Positions 1 to 11,040 of a stretch of DNA of 64,000 nucleotides are shown piece after piece (the stretch's first letter is position 1; each line of letters starts with the position of its first letter). The translations under genes and the position numbers were made by a program. The stretch comes from Larimichthys crocea (Eukaryota > Chordata > Actinopteri > Sciaenidae), in the NCBI RefSeq assembly GCF_000972845.2, contig NC_040011.1, positions 23,985,567-24,049,566 of the forward strand. Direction: 5' to 3'. The notes under the pieces are model-generated. The model was not told the origin of the DNA, did no database searches, and saw only the letters and a list, made by a program, of their open reading frames with translations.

Positions 1-1985
1 TTGAGCCCCTAGTGACATCACTAACGACCATATTACATGAACATATTCCAGTGAGGGTCTGACATTTTCTTCATCACAGCGAAGAATGGCTGGCAGTATG
101 GCAAAGCTGGCCGCAATGTCTATGTTGTTGACCTTGCTTGATTTTTGGTTGTTAGCAAAGCTGTCGACTTGCTAAGTTTTGATCATAATGTATATAGTAA
201 TGTAACTATAACAAATACACAAGTACAGCTGTCCATATTTACCACAGTGGTATTACACTCTGAAACTGGGGGCACTAAATCACAAAAATACCAAGCAATG
301 TTGCTCTAACCTGTCACACAAACGCAAATACTGTATACACATGCTAAAGTGTACTTTAGATATCATTCATATAATAGATGTTCACATTACATTATCTATA
401 TGTACATAGTCAACATACAGTAGTATTTCATGCATGTTGTGATGAAACAGAATTCCTTCCTCTGCTTCCATCCTCCGTTCACAGCTTTCCCTCCCGCTGT
501 AAAATGTGACGTACTGTAGTTATCACCATGGAGATCACTTGGAGATGGACCCTCTGGACAATGTCAAGAGTGTCTGTCTTCCTGTCTGTTTGAAGATTTG
601 ATTCCAGGCTTGAGAGCTACTGAGTGCCAAAGCGCATGGACGACTCCAACGTACCTACACTAGAATCTGAAAAGTCAAATTTAAGAGCCAAATCTCATGC
701 CACGTAAAATAAAAAATTGTGTGAATGTGAAATGACAAAGTGGAAATAAAGATCATCTCAGCAGCTCTGTGTTAGCAATTATTAAATCATTTGAAGAAGA
801 AAGAGCAGGGCTCTCTGTAACACTGTAGTATCTTTCCAAATGAATTCAACGAAGAAGCGAGTGGAAGGCAGTGACTTGTTCTTATAAAGCATAGAGCTCA
901 TTTATGTGAGAACAAAGGTGGCAGCCACTAATGAACACAAACAAAGTGGAGCTAATCCTGTTTGGCTGGAGAACATAAACAACCTTGTGGACTTTGATAT
1001 ATTAATAAAAGTGTTTTGTACAGTATTTGAATGAAAGATTGTAACATCCTGTTTTTCATGCAACAACTGTAACATGAAATATATTTTAATATAACTGAGC
1101 AATTCACTAAGCTGATGATAAGATTTGAAAATGAAACTCAAAGGTATTTCTGTTTTGACTGACATAACGTGTTAACCAATCACACTGAACATATTGTAAC
1201 TATTTACATACTATTATATTTATATAACAGCTGTTGTCTGTTATGTTCAAATATTTCTTTAACTGACGTTCTTTGAGTGACTTCTGAGGAATGGCTACGG
1301 CCCGGTTAGAAATTTTGATGAAGGCTGACCGTCAGGAGACCTCACAGGAGTGTGGTGACATTGCTACCGGCTTCTTGAGGCGATGGATTCGGAGAACTGA
1401 AGGTATAGATGTCTCCTCTCGTTGTGGAGATGGGACGCATGACAAATTCAACAAGTGTATTAAAGTTGTCTTGCACATTGATGATAGATGAACCGGGCGG
1501 GATGCCAACCGTGGAAGAGACTGTGTAGAGGCTCGCTTTGCATTATGGGAAGAGGATTCTTCAGCTTCTGTTTCTGCTGGCGTGGTTTAATGGAAACTTT
1601 GAACGTGGTCAGCCTGGTTTGGGCTGAACAATTCATCCTCCGATAGAAAAGTGAGACGAAATTTGGCCCTTTGCTCCTGAAACTCTGCTTAAAACTCCAA
1701 GAGTAGCATCTGCCTCAATTTGATTGGTTCAGCTCCTTTTTATAGCCTACTGTAATAAAGTATTATTAAATTAAATTAAAGTCTATTAATGGTTCTCTAT
1801 GAGATAATAGAGCTTAGGGTTAAAACGTCTGTGAGCATGTTCTTGTAGCTCGGGGAGAACAGAGATGGAGACAGAGATTGAAAGAGAGAGGAGAATGAGA
1901 AGGAAATAAGGTCCAGTGCGTCCTAGAATAGAAAAAGAAAATCCATTTATTCTGAGAGGCCTGTGGGGCTGGAGGTAGCAAGAGT
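1..1985. other. Unique A/T-rich DNA, no gene recognised
   Basis: No coding frame, RNA gene or repeat that I recognise. The part around 1290-1690 is richer in G+C than its surroundings and holds a 66-codon open frame (1291-1491). That frame has no recognisable motif and no splice-site pairing I could support, so I do not call it an exon. Confidence 0.5.
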
Positions 1986-1993
1986 CCACTGTT

Positions 1994-2018
1994 ACACACA
2001 CACACACACACACACACA
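1994..2018. repeat. (AC)n microsatellite
   Basis: Perfect AC dinucleotide run of about 12 units. It generates a His-Thr repeat in chance open frames, which is why apparent proteins here should be ignored. Confidence 0.97.
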
Positions 2019-2140
2019 GGCCTCTCATCCTACTGGAGAAAATGAATTCTTTTCCTCCTTTTCCTCTTTTTTTTTTACCCCTTTACCTTTTTGCCTCTGT
2101 CAGCGCAACCACCATAACTCCAACCTGGGCACAAATCCCA

Positions 2141-2141
<1 letters not shown>

Positions 2142-2185
<44 letters not shown>
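2142..2185. repeat. (CA)n microsatellite
   Basis: Perfect CA run of about 22 units, only about 120 bp from the preceding CA array and just upstream of a long purine tract. Confidence 0.97.
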
Positions 2186-2189
<4 letters not shown>

Positions 2190-2300
2190 CACTCACCTGG
2201 TCACCTGCCTGAGGGGTTGTGATACTGTTTCACTCTTTGCAGGGGTCTCTGTTTCCTGTCTGCCAAGCCACAGAGAATAGGAGGCCATCAATAACCCTGC

Positions 2301-2830
2301 TGGAGGGGAGGAGAGGAGAGGAGAGGAGAGGAGAGGAGAGGAGAGAGAGAGAGGAGAGGAGGAAAACCAGCAGAAAGGGGGATAAAAAGGGGAAACAAAG
2401 AGAAGAGAGGAGCAAAAAGGGAGATACATTTCAAACAAGGCTAAGGAAAAGACAATAAGAAGAGAGGAGGTTCAAACAAGGCTAAGGAAAAGACAATAAG
2501 AAGAGAGGAGGGGGGAGGAAACAATGAAGGGAAACCAGTTCAAGAAATGACAGAAAGGAAACGAAAGAGGAAGCAAAGAGAGGAGGGAAGAAGGGACAAA
2601 ATAGGTACAAAGTACAAAATGGGAGAGATGACATGAAGAAGAGGGAGAGGTGAAGAGGGGAAAGAACAAAGAAAAAGAGGAAGCAAGGGGAGGATTTAGG
2701 AGTGAGTAGAAGAGAGGATAGAAGCAAGTGGAGAGGAAATGGGAAGAAAGGGGGAAGGGAAAAGGTGGGAGAGGGGAGGATGATTAGAGGAGAGAGATTA
2801 GATGGGTGGAGAGGAGGGCGGCAGAGGTGA
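2301..2830. repeat. Polypurine (GA-rich) tract with (GGAGA)n core
   Basis: About 530 bp in which the + strand is overwhelmingly A and G. The first 45 bp are a near-perfect GGAGA pentamer array; the rest is irregular GA-rich sequence. The open frames on both strands (Arg/Glu/Lys-rich on +, Ser/Leu/Pro-rich on -) are composition artefacts. Confidence 0.9.
2430..2511. repeat. Tandem duplication, 2 x 41 bp
   Basis: A 41-bp unit beginning TTCAAACAAGGC occurs at 2430-2470 and again, identically by eye, at 2471-2511 inside the purine tract. The identity suggests a recent duplication. Confidence 0.9.
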
Positions 2831-3057
2831 CTGAGGACTGATCCTGGTGCTGCTTATTGGCAGGTACTTCTTTAACCTGTGTATTTCTATGCTTCTGAGG
2901 ACCGTTACTGACAAAATACATTCACAATTAACCGTAATCCTAAACCCAAGTTTAAACCCTGGAACTAAATGTTCCCACGTTCCTAAAGTGTCCTCAATGT
3001 CCTTCCTGTCAAGGTATAAAACTCAAACTAGTCCTCAAAAAGATAAAAGTACAAGAG

Positions 3058-3110
3058 CACACACACACACAGACACACACACACACACACACAGACACAC
3101 ACACACACAC
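3058..3110. repeat. Interrupted (CA)n microsatellite
   Basis: CA array of about 26 units broken twice by a G (CAGACA), a typical imperfect dinucleotide repeat. Confidence 0.95.
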
Positions 3111-3940
3111 GGGAATAAATAAGGAGACAAAAGTCAAATATCAGCTTCTTTTTCCTGCCCTTTTCTTCATTACGCTCCGTGCTGAGTTGATTCTCCCTCC
3201 TCCCTCACATCCTCCTCTCTTTGCTCTCCTCTGTTCCACCTGCTTGTCACGCACAAACTAAATCATTTCCCTCTTCTTCCTCCTCCTCCTTCATTTTTCC
3301 TATCCACCTATCCCCCCTGTCCCCGTCAACCCATTTCCTTCCCCTTCTAATCCGCCAACCTTCAAACCACCTCTAAACCTTCCTCCAAAGTCCAGAAATA
3401 CTTTCGGCTCTCCTCCACCTCCTGAAATATCACCTGTCAACACTGATATTATTCTTACCTGAAATCCACACCAAGAAAATCATGGCAGCGGCGAGTTTCT
3501 CAATGTTCTTTTGAAGTTTAAGTGGAGATACCAGACATTTAGGAGACAGCTCAAATATCACAATAAAGGTTTGTGTATGTAGTTATATCTATCACAAAAG
3601 ATGTGATAAAGATTTTGAGAATACATTTTTTTTCTTTGACATTTTTGCTTCTGCTTCCCCGACTGCAGGTAAAGCGTCCATATGTCAGGCTGCCACCACA
3701 CGACCTGCAAGCCCTAAAAATAAAGACACAACAGGTATGACAGCGGTGTACGTCCCCGTTTTGTGTCCATGTTCCTTTTGCTGCATGCCCTCCAATAATC
3801 ATGACCATAAATATGATAGTATTGGGAGGAATATTGCACCAGAGTTACTGGTGATTGGTCATTAACTATGTCTGGTCTTGTCCTTGTTTGCACTAGGTTT
3901 GTAAGTGACGTACCAGCGGCAGCATTTACTTTAATGAGAA
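3111..3940. other. No gene; pyrimidine-rich then unique DNA
   Basis: 3140-3430 is rich in C and T, with short TCC runs, on the + strand. After 3430 the sequence is ordinary unique DNA. Nothing recognisable as a gene. Confidence 0.5.
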
Positions 3941-3994
3941 TAGTAGAATAGCCAATAGAGTGAGCTATGTGCTATATATAATGGTATGAGCTAG

Positions 3995-4090
3995 TGCCAT
4001 CGCCTACCTTCCAGTGAACAGTGACCAAACACAACCTCTGAAACCAGCAGCAGCCAGTCTGGCAGAAAATACAGTAGCTAACAGAGGCGG
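3995..4090 (+). repeat. Dispersed repeat, partner at 37110-37215
   Basis: The stretch containing TTCCAGTGAACAGTGACC, ACACAACCTC, a purine-rich ACCAGC segment, AGTCTGGCAG and AATACAGT matches 37110-37215 in the same order with mismatches and small gaps. The family is unknown to me. It carries no coding potential. Confidence 0.6.
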
Positions 4091-4221
4091 TTTTCTTGCT
4101 GGGTTTGGCTCCCGGCTTCCTGGGCTGGGACAGTTAGGTTAGCTGCATGGCTGGCAGGTCACTACTTAGCATTCTTTCCATCAGGAAAGTTCATAAATCA
4201 CCTCAGTAGTGTAATGTTATT

Positions 4222-4485
4222 ACCAATGACAGTATAAAGAATGGACAGAGCCTGAGTGATGTCACCCACAGGTTTCCGAAGCTGAAAATATGCAGCACTG
4301 GCTCAATCTAAAAATTCTCAAAGACGTGGATCATCGGCGTGGATCATCGGTGGACCTGAGGCAGCCTGAATAAGCCATCTGTAACAGCACCTACATGCTG
4401 TTAATTATGTGAAACTTTAATCCTTAATATAATGTGAACAGGTAAGTTGTATATAAAATCACCCTCAGTACAGTAATCATTAACA
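4222..4485 (+). repeat. Repeat X fragment
   Basis: Contains the X landmarks in order: TGACAGTATAAAGAATGGAC, GTCACCCACAGGTTTC, GTGGATCATCGG (duplicated side by side near 4326), GCCATCTGTAACAGC, TTAATATAATGTGAACAGG and TCACCCTCAGTACAG. The same ordered landmarks recur at 53.1 kb on this strand and, reversed, at 23.6, 25.7 and 48.1 kb. Repeat X is a high-copy non-coding element in this window. Its class is not determined. Confidence 0.75.
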
Positions 4486-4621
4486 GACATAAGTTATATC
4501 CTCACAGAGTTAAATACTGGTTATACTGGCAACCCAACCTTGGCTCCATGTTTGCACACCTAATTTTAAACTCTCATCGGGCAGGATGAATCACACCTGG
4601 GTGTTTAAGCAAGCAGCCTGT

Positions 4622-4713
4622 GGCTCTGTGGCGCAATGGCTAGCGCATTGGACTTCTAGATATGTACAAGGGAAGTAATTCAAAGGTTGTGGGTTCGAGT
4701 CCCACCAGAGTCG
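4622..4713 (+). tRNA. tRNA-Arg (anticodon TCT) with intron, copy 1
   Basis: Decodes AGA. The gene is 92 nt: a 73-nt mature tRNA plus a 19-nt intron after position 37, where vertebrate tRNA-Arg-TCT genes carry their intron. The acceptor stem GGCTCTG pairs with CAGAGTC (one G-U), the anticodon stem TTGGA pairs with TTCAA, and the T stem GTGGG pairs with CCCAC around TTCGAGT. Box A and box B are present. One change separates it from copies 2, 3 and 5: the D loop reads AATGGCT instead of AATGGAT. The following T run is only TTT. It may be functional or a young pseudogene. Confidence 0.85.
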
Positions 4714-4799
4714 GTCTTTAAAAACCTAAATGTAAACTGCGGATAGAGACATTAAGTAAAAGCTGATATTAAAACCATGTGAAATTTGACAGATCTTTT

Positions 4800-4950
4800 G
4801 GGGCGACTGTGGCTCAGGAGGTAAAGCAGGTCGTCCACCACTGATGATCAGTGGTTCATGTTGAAGTGTCCCTGGGTAAGTTACTGAATCCCAAAAAACT
4901 GCTCCCTGTGAACTTTGGATAAAAGCCTCATCTTAAGTTTAAGTTTAAGT
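4800..4950 (+). mobile_element. SINE-1 copy (tRNA-headed), box B deleted
   Basis: Begins GGGGCGACTGTGGCTCAGG, resembling a tRNA box A, and ends with GGATAAAAGCC, a LINE2-type SINE tail, followed by three TTTAAG units. A 23-nt deletion between two TTCA motifs removes the C-rich half of box B, so this copy should lack its own complete Pol III promoter. It lies 86 nt after the tRNA-Arg. Confidence 0.8.
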
Positions 4951-5640
4951 TGTGTAGCAGTGAACAAACACTTTATGCTTTGATGGAGCTCAAAGAAAAA
5001 AGTTAAAGAAACAGTTCAAGTTCAAGTTCACTGGAATCACAGACTTAAAAAGAGACATCAGTCCTTCTGTAGGTGAGCTCAAGGTAAAAAATCATTGGAT
5101 AAAAGGCCGATAATCATTGTGTGTTTAACAAACACAAGTTATATCCTCACAGAGTTAAATACTGGTTATATTGGCAACCATGGTAACAGCAAGTGCCGTT
5201 AGCTCCATGTTTGCACACCTAATTTTTCTTCTCAGCATTTTGACCAAAACAATCCTAATAACTCTGTCTAGAACCATAAAGTAGCAGATTCTGTTTGATC
5301 TGAACATTGACTGGGTCTCCATGACATCCCCCACAGGTTTCTGAAGAGCCAATGTGAAGCTCAGTGTGGTGGCTCTGGCAGCCGCCATCTTGGCAGTTCT
5401 GCCTCTTTCGGGCAGGATGAATGACACCTGGGTGTTTAAGCAAGGAGCCTGTGGCTCTGTGGCGCAATGGATAGCGCATTGGACTTCTAGATATGTACAA
5501 GGGAAGTAATTCAAAGGTTGTGGGTTCGAGTCCCACCAGAGTCGATCTTTAAAAACCTAAATGTAAACTGCACATAGAGACATTAAGTAAAAGCTGATAT
5601 TAAAACTATGTGAAATTTGACTTCAGATGTTTTGGGGCGG
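4951..5640 (+). mobile_element. tRNA-Arg-bearing unit A2
   Basis: Aligns with 42.97-43.72 kb (unit B) and, inverted, with 61.70-62.44 kb (unit C). Landmarks in order: GTGTAGCAGTGAACAAACAC, TCAAGTTCACTGGAATCACA, AAAAGGCCGATAATCATTG, CCATGGTAACAGCAAGTGC, CCCCCACAGGTTTCTGAAG and GCCGCCATCTTGGCAG. A stretch of about 60 bp present in B and C between GCCTCTTTC and CGGG is missing here. Open frames across the unit are shared between copies only because the DNA is duplicated. Confidence 0.85.
5453..5544 (+). tRNA. tRNA-Arg (anticodon TCT) with intron, copy 2
   Basis: All arms pair as described for copy 1, and every invariant position I checked is kept (D loop AATGGAT, T loop TTCGAGT). The intron is GATATGTACAAGGGAAGTA, identical to copies 1, 3 and 5. 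The next T run is TTT within ATCTTTAAA; a TTTT occurs only about 86 nt downstream, at the SINE-1 boundary. Structurally intact. Confidence 0.92.
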
Positions 5641-5791
5641 CTGTGGCTCAGGAGGTAGAGCAGGTCGTCCACTGATGATCAGTGGTTCATGTTGAAGTGT
5701 CCTTGGGCAAGTTACTGAATCCAAAAAACTGCTCCCTGTGAACTTTGGATAAAAGCCTCACCTAAATGACTAAATGGTAATGTAATGTAAT
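5634..5791 (+). mobile_element. SINE-1 copy, box B deleted
   Basis: Head GGGGCGGCTGTGGCTCAGG, body CTTGGGCAAGTTACTGAA, tail GGATAAAAGCC followed by TAATG repeats. The tail resembles those of fish SINEs mobilised by LINE2-clade elements. It carries the same 23-nt box B deletion as the copies at 4800 and 44107. Confidence 0.85.
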
Positions 5792-6009
5792 ACCATTTGA
5801 ACAGGTGAGTTGTATAAAAATTCACCCTCAGTAGAGTTTTCATGGAGAAATTATCTATAGAGACCAAAACAGTTTTTTGTACCAGGCTGTAAACATGTTT
5901 ATTTCTGCTGTGAAGTTGGACATTTTAACATGGGGACTTATGGAGACTGACTCACTTCTGCAGCCTGTCTCGAGGAATTAGGTTTTAGCACTTCCGCATT
6001 TCACTGGAG
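5792..6009 (+). repeat. Repeat X, right half
   Basis: Continues X after the SINE: CATTTGAACAGGTGAGTTG, ATTATCTATAGAGACCAAAA, GGCTGTAAACATG, GAAGTTGGACATTTTAACAT, GGAGACTGACTCACTTCTG. The open frame through this part recurs in every X copy but is broken and non-homologous to any protein I know. Confidence 0.85.
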
Positions 6010-6010
6010 G

Positions 6011-6054
6011 TTGCCGCTTGGCCATTCCCTGTTTGCCGCTTGGCCATTCCCTGT
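6011..6054. repeat. Tandem duplication, 2 x 22 bp
   Basis: TTGCCGCTTGGCCATTCCC plus three bases, repeated once without a visible difference, at the edge of repeat X. Confidence 0.9.
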
Positions 6055-6660
6055 TTGAGGCTGTACCTGAACCTGGTCTGGCTGCACTCCACTCCAGCGG
6101 TGCCAACTTCAATTAGGTTCAACATCAAAGAGTAATTTCAGTATTTATGAACCAGGATTTTATTCCTATTCAGGTAATTTGTTGATTTTTTTTTTGTGTG
6201 TGTGTCACCTCAAGTGGTGAGAGCACTATCCTACAAACTGGGGCACAAGGTGCACGGTGTGTGTTTTTGCCACTGCCTGACTCAAATTGTTATTCTAAGT
6301 GTCTGACAGCGTTATGGAAAGGACCCTGCAGAAAAATCTAATGTTTCTGTACCCTTCAGTTAATCCTACTGATTTATGAAATCTTCTCTGTGGGCATAGG
6401 ATTACACCCACAGGAACACCAGCAGTCTCCCGAGCCTCGCAGCACCTGGTTCACCACTGCCTGCTGTCCCACTCTCTCCTCATTCGCTCTCGCAGGAACT
6501 CTTTGCCTCAGTCAGACACACAGGAGATTAATAGGAAGGAATAGGAAATGTTTCATATTTCTATAGAGTAGTGTTTCTGTAGCCTCTAATGGCAAAAACA
6601 GGCCAAACCCTTTAATTGTTGCCATTTAATGTCACTTTGACACAGAAATGTGAAAATATG
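6055..6660. other. No gene; unique DNA
   Basis: Short T run and TG run near 6186-6206, otherwise unremarkable. Confidence 0.45.
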
Positions 6661-7010
6661 CACTGTAAAAAATATCTGTAGATTTTACGGTGAAAAACTG
6701 TCAAAACTCGACAGTAAAAGACCGTAACATACTATGTCAATGAATATTATGGTGTTTTACTGTACAATTAACAGTCTCTAATATAAAATACTACTATATT
6801 TACCTTAAAATGCTGAATAAATATTTTATGGCATATTTAAGTTTTGACAGTTTTAAAATACAGAATAAAACACCAACCTGATATGTGCAATCAACAGTAC
6901 TAACATCCTTTTACTATAATATTAGAAAAAAAAAAATTACTACAGTAAAATTCTGGCAACTGCAGTGGCCAGTTTTTTACCGTAAAAACAATTTATTTTT
7001 TTCAACAGTG
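6661..7010. mobile_element. MITE-like element with inverted termini
   Basis: The left end reads CACTGTAAAAAATATCTGTA then GATTTTACGG. The right end is its imperfect reverse complement (ACCGTAAAAACA...TTTTTTTCAACAGTG). The element is 350 bp, A/T-rich and non-coding. I see no clear target-site duplication, so the superfamily is not assigned. Confidence 0.7.
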
Positions 7011-7049
7011 TGGTCTGTTTCCCTTTAAAATGCAAAAATAAGGAAATAA

Positions 7050-7347
7050 TAATGTAATATAGAACAGTGGTAAATGCACTCTACTTATCTTCCAACCCGT
7101 GAAGGCACTTTAACACATCATAACATATTCACCCATTCATACATTGACTGCACTGGCTACCATGCATGGTGCCAACTGCTCATCAGAAGGGAGCTAATCA
7201 CATTCACACACACTCATGGCACAGCCTTGAGGAGCAATTTGGGGTTCAGTATCTTGCCCAAGGGCTCTTCGACATGCCGACTAAAGGGGATCGAACCACC
7301 GATCCTGTGATTAGCTGATGACCCGCTCTTCCTCCTGAGCCACATTT
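7050..7347 (-). mobile_element. SINE-1, long form
   Basis: Read on the minus strand: GTGGCTCAGGAGGAAGAGCG (box A-like), a CGGTGGTTCGATCCCC box B, then ACATGTCGAAG-like and CTTGGGCAAGATACTGAAC segments and the GTGTGTGAATG / CATTTGGCACC-type body. This is the long-body form, also seen at 45869-46127. It is mutated but recognisable from end to end. Confidence 0.8.
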
Positions 7348-9827
7348 GCCAAATATAACACTGAACTGGGTCATCCTGAAGTGCTTTTATTTTTATATTT
7401 CTACATTTCGCTGATCATACTTCAGTACTTTTAATTTTGCACGCAGAACTTTTAGTTTTAGTATTTTCGTTTTTGTTGAAGACAATTGTAAAATATGGAT
7501 CTTGTTGGTTCGTTGGATTTGAAAGCACCACGGCTCGTCACTGCAGTCCTCTCTCTGGAAACAATTAATGTTGCTGTGTGCATTTCACTTGAACCCGTCC
7601 ATCATGTTTATTAGCCAGAATGTTACAGATCACCTTCGGGCCAAACTTTTATTGCTGAGCACACTGAAAGTCCAGTTTGCACAAACAGTGTGACTGCACC
7701 CCGAGATGGATCATTTCATTTCTCTTTAGTCCCTTCTGGCTTTTGTTTCTGATGGAATCCTTTTGAAGGGTACTTTGGATGTAATTACCCATCGGAAAGG
7801 AGAACATTTGAGAGGATGAATGGAGCCCCTCTGACGATCTGACAACTCGTCCGTCCATCCACATGTGACTCTCCCTCTGTTTTTGTGCAGAATAAACCGA
7901 GATGGACCTGTTGTAGAATTCATCTTTGTAAGCCTGACATTTTTCAAAATCCATTTCAGTGTGAAATACCCCGATCTTAAAAATAGCTTTTATAACTTCA
8001 AGATGAAGTTAAAGACAAAGACATGAAACCTGGTGAGAAACATCTGTTCATCTACTTCTGGTAGGTGGGTTCATTTGCTTGTAGTTTTTTCAGGTTAGAT
8101 AATAAGTTTGATACCACTCTCATGTCTGTACAATACATATGAAGCTAGAGCTAGCAGACACTTATCTTAACATAGCATAAAGACTGGAAACAAAGGGAAT
8201 CAGCTAGCCTGGTACTGGTAAGCAAACAAAATCCACCTCACATCAGCTTTAAAACTCATCAATAACACATTAATGCATAAAAACTACAGATTCTGGTTTC
8301 ATTAAGCAATGTTTTGGACAATTTCCTGGAGACTTGTATTGAACCTTAAAAGGTCTAATGCTCCATTAAAAAATATGTGGACATTGCTGTAGATCTCCGT
8401 TTTGTTGTCATTATAAAGAATGTATTTATCATGTTTTGGCACTGTGATGTGACACAAACTTTCTCCTATGTTTTCAGTTTCATTAATGAGTTTTACTTTG
8501 AACACAACAAACTCCTTTCAGCACGTTGTCATTTTTTTATACATTGATGGATAAACCTATAACCACAAATGCAAATTCTCCACGTCTCTGCACTCTTATG
8601 TCAGCACCCAGGGCTGCTGCTAGCCAGTTTAATTGCTCTCTCGCTCATCCACTCACACCTTACATGCACACGTTACGCAACAGCTGTATTCCCCAAGGCA
8701 ATTACACTGTCGGCACCCCACCAGGCAGGTTTGTGTCACACTGCTGCTGTTTTGTTCTGTACTTCTTCTCCTGTAACTTCAAACCCCATGAAGAGTGTGT
8801 CAGAACCAGAGCGTTTTGCCCGACAGATTTTGTTAACTTGCTCAGATTTGGTAATTTTTCCTGGTTTATGTGCTTTTACCAGTAGATGTGAATTCGAAGT
8901 TTGCAGGTGTCTTATTTTGAAAATGGACTGGATTCTTACTTGCAGTGTCCGTCAAAAATACACATTCGTGGCAATTCCAGAAACATTGGCCAGAACGGCC
9001 ATGATTACCATCAGCAGCTAAGGCGCACCCACAATGTGTTGCACTTGTGCCCAGCCTAATTTAGCCATTATGGCCCCATAAAAAATCCCCAAATGCCGTA
9101 CTACTGTCTCCATACTCTGAACTGACTCATATAAACCTGTACTTTTTATTTCCTGTGTTTTCCCTCAATCGTCTCCTCTGTCTGTTGATCTTTGTTTGTT
9201 TTTTTTAGATGATTTTCCTCTTTGTGTTTTCTCCTCTTTATGTCTTAAATTAAATGTTTTACTCCGGCTGACCTGTACGTCTTTATCCTGTGAAGGGACA
9301 ATGTTAACTACGGAGCCACCGAGCTTTTCTGATTAAATGACGACAACTCCTTAATTAAAATGAATTGTCTAATTAACTAGAATTTGCGGCCTCAGAAGTG
9401 CAATAAAAGTCATCACATGAGAAGTCATCAGCACCTTCATGCCGGGGGGGCCAAATAGGTGAGAAAAGACTGATATCCAGGTGTAGGCCTTCAGGGCTGG
9501 CAGTATTTACTGTTTCAGGGCCCCAAGTGAGTTGCTTCCGGGGGACCGGAGGTTGTAACACTTCTTCAGTCTCAATATATCGGGCTGTGCCGATGTGATG
9601 GAGGTAGATTCTTATCAGGGACTAACACTGGAGGTAAATGTGGCATTAGAGCCAAACGGAGGGCAGTAAAGTTTAGGAATGAGACTGAAAATTAATCGTG
9701 ATCTAAGGATGAATGATAATGACCGGTTAAAAATGGCTAAAGTTGTCTCTTTTATCATGCTGCTAAAGTAGTGATGAAATCATTTTCAATAAGAGTGAAA
9801 GAGATATACTGTATATTGTCATCATTT
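7348..9827. other. No gene; unique DNA with an A/T-rich TAATTA cluster
   Basis: No repeat or coding motif recognised. Overlapping frames at 8526-9021 have no domain signature. 9325-9390 contains TTAATTAAAATGAATTGTCT followed by AATTAACTAG, a cluster of homeodomain-type core sites that could be regulatory but is unproven. Confidence 0.4.
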
Positions 9828-9850
9828 CACACACACACACACACACACAC
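9828..9850. repeat. (CA)n microsatellite
   Basis: Perfect CA run of about 11 units. Confidence 0.95.
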
Positions 9851-10129
9851 TGAATAAAAAGGGACGATTAGGGAAATGAACTATATATGGGCAATTTGTC
9901 ATATTACATTAGTGGTGTGAGGTAATATGAGATAGTGTTAGTAAAGTTATTAACCATAAAACACAGAAGAGACTTAGTCTGGATTAGAGACTGAGACAGA
10001 CTACATTGGCACCACTATATCCTGGACCTACTGACACATTGGAGACGGGGAGGAATTAGGTCAGGGCTCGAATGTAGAAGGTAATAGATGGCTACGGAGG
10101 AGATTTATGTGCGACACCCTCTCTCTAGA

Positions 10130-10345
10130 GAGAAATAGAGAGGGAGAGACAGAGAGAGAGAAAGAGAGATGGGAGGTTGGTATTGGAACTAAATCAGACT
10201 GTCAGTTGGTGCTGAATTCTTCCTGAGGCGACAGAAGGAGGGAGGGAGGGAGGGAGAGGGAGGGAAAGGAGAGCAGAGCAATGGAGAGAGAACTGGGACA
10301 TGCAGAGGGAGAAGAATAATGATGGAGAAAGCAAAGAGGCTGAAA
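10130..10345. repeat. Purine-rich tract with (GGGA)n
   Basis: GA-rich on the + strand, with a GGGA tetramer run at about 10238-10262. The minus-strand Ser/Leu/Pro frames here are composition artefacts. Confidence 0.85.
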
Positions 10346-10475
10346 GAAAGATCAGGGTTGTGGAGTTCATGGGGCAGAAAACTGCACAGCCAGATTGAGG
10401 ACATGGCACAGGAAGCTTTTAGATGATGTAAGGAGTTATTTCAGGCATCCACAGGGGTTAAATTGGGATTTGTTA

Positions 10476-10499
10476 TGTGTGTGTGTGTGTGTGTGTGTA
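10476..10499. repeat. (GT)n microsatellite
   Basis: Perfect GT run, with a second short GT run at about 10540-10553. Confidence 0.95.
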
Positions 10500-10914
10500 G
10501 GAGGAGGACCGCTCTGTTGTTTCATGGTTGCCATGTGCACGTGTGTGTGTGTGCATAGACTACAAAATCTGATTGATATCATTTGACAAACTCTAAATAA
10601 ATTCTAACAAAGTGAGACAACCCTCTGTTCCGAACACTAAAACGCTAATCACCAAAACTATCAATCAAAACTACAGCTGATGACAATCAAATGTGTGTGT
10701 GAGTGCTGTGTGGCAATTAGTCCAGTCCAGTCCTCACAAAATTAGACATATGAAATACTATTTATACTATGGCCTGGCTCATCACTTGATGGTTATTATT
10801 TACTGAGAGATGTGCAGCTCAGTGTTTTAAATGTCAATCAGTGCTTTCCTTGCCAGAGTTGTAACTACACCTTGTCTTGTCTTGCAAAATGATGTGCACT
10901 TACGAGGAGTTCCA

Positions 10915-11040
10915 TCAGCCCATATGTCATCTGGCCCACTGACAGCATAAAGAATGGACAGCGCATGTGTGACATCACCCACAGGTTTATGAAGAGTCGT
11001 TTTGGAGCCATCTTGGCTGCCCTCCACTCTCATGGAGTTT
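10915..11040 (+). repeat. Repeat X fragment
   Basis: Contains CACTGACAGCATAAAGAATG, GTGACATCACCCACAGGTTT and GGAGCCATCTTGGCTGCC in the same order as at 4222 and 53100. Confidence 0.7.

Larger units (their letters stand above)
4486..4950 (+). mobile_element. tRNA-Arg-bearing unit A1 (internally shortened)
   Basis: Shares the order seen in units A2, B and C: TATATCCTCACAGAGTT, a GCTCCATGTTTGCACACC segment, CATCGGGCAGGATGAAT, then tRNA-Arg and SINE-1. Compared with A2 it lacks roughly 300 bp between the TTTGCACACC segment and the CGGGCAGGATG segment. It lies directly before A2 in the same orientation, as a local tandem duplication would. Confidence 0.75.

Noticed and set aside
1291..1491. Possible exon in a locally G/C-richer stretch
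   Set aside because: 66 codons with no recognisable domain and no convincing splice partner in the window.
1963..2280. Open frame with a His-Thr repeat
   Set aside because: The frame runs through CA microsatellites; His/Thr repeats are what (CA)n encodes. No start context, domain or splice support.
2430..2511. Possible CRISPR-like direct repeats
   Set aside because: Only two adjacent units with no spacers, in eukaryotic DNA; a simple tandem duplication.
4800..4950. SINE-1 heads read as separate functional tRNA genes
   Set aside because: Box A is tRNA-like, but no full cloverleaf forms and most copies lack a proper anticodon arm or box B.
8526..9021. Two overlapping frames of 119 and 150 codons
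   Set aside because: No family motif, no signal that a gene is present, and the overlap in two frames fits chance.
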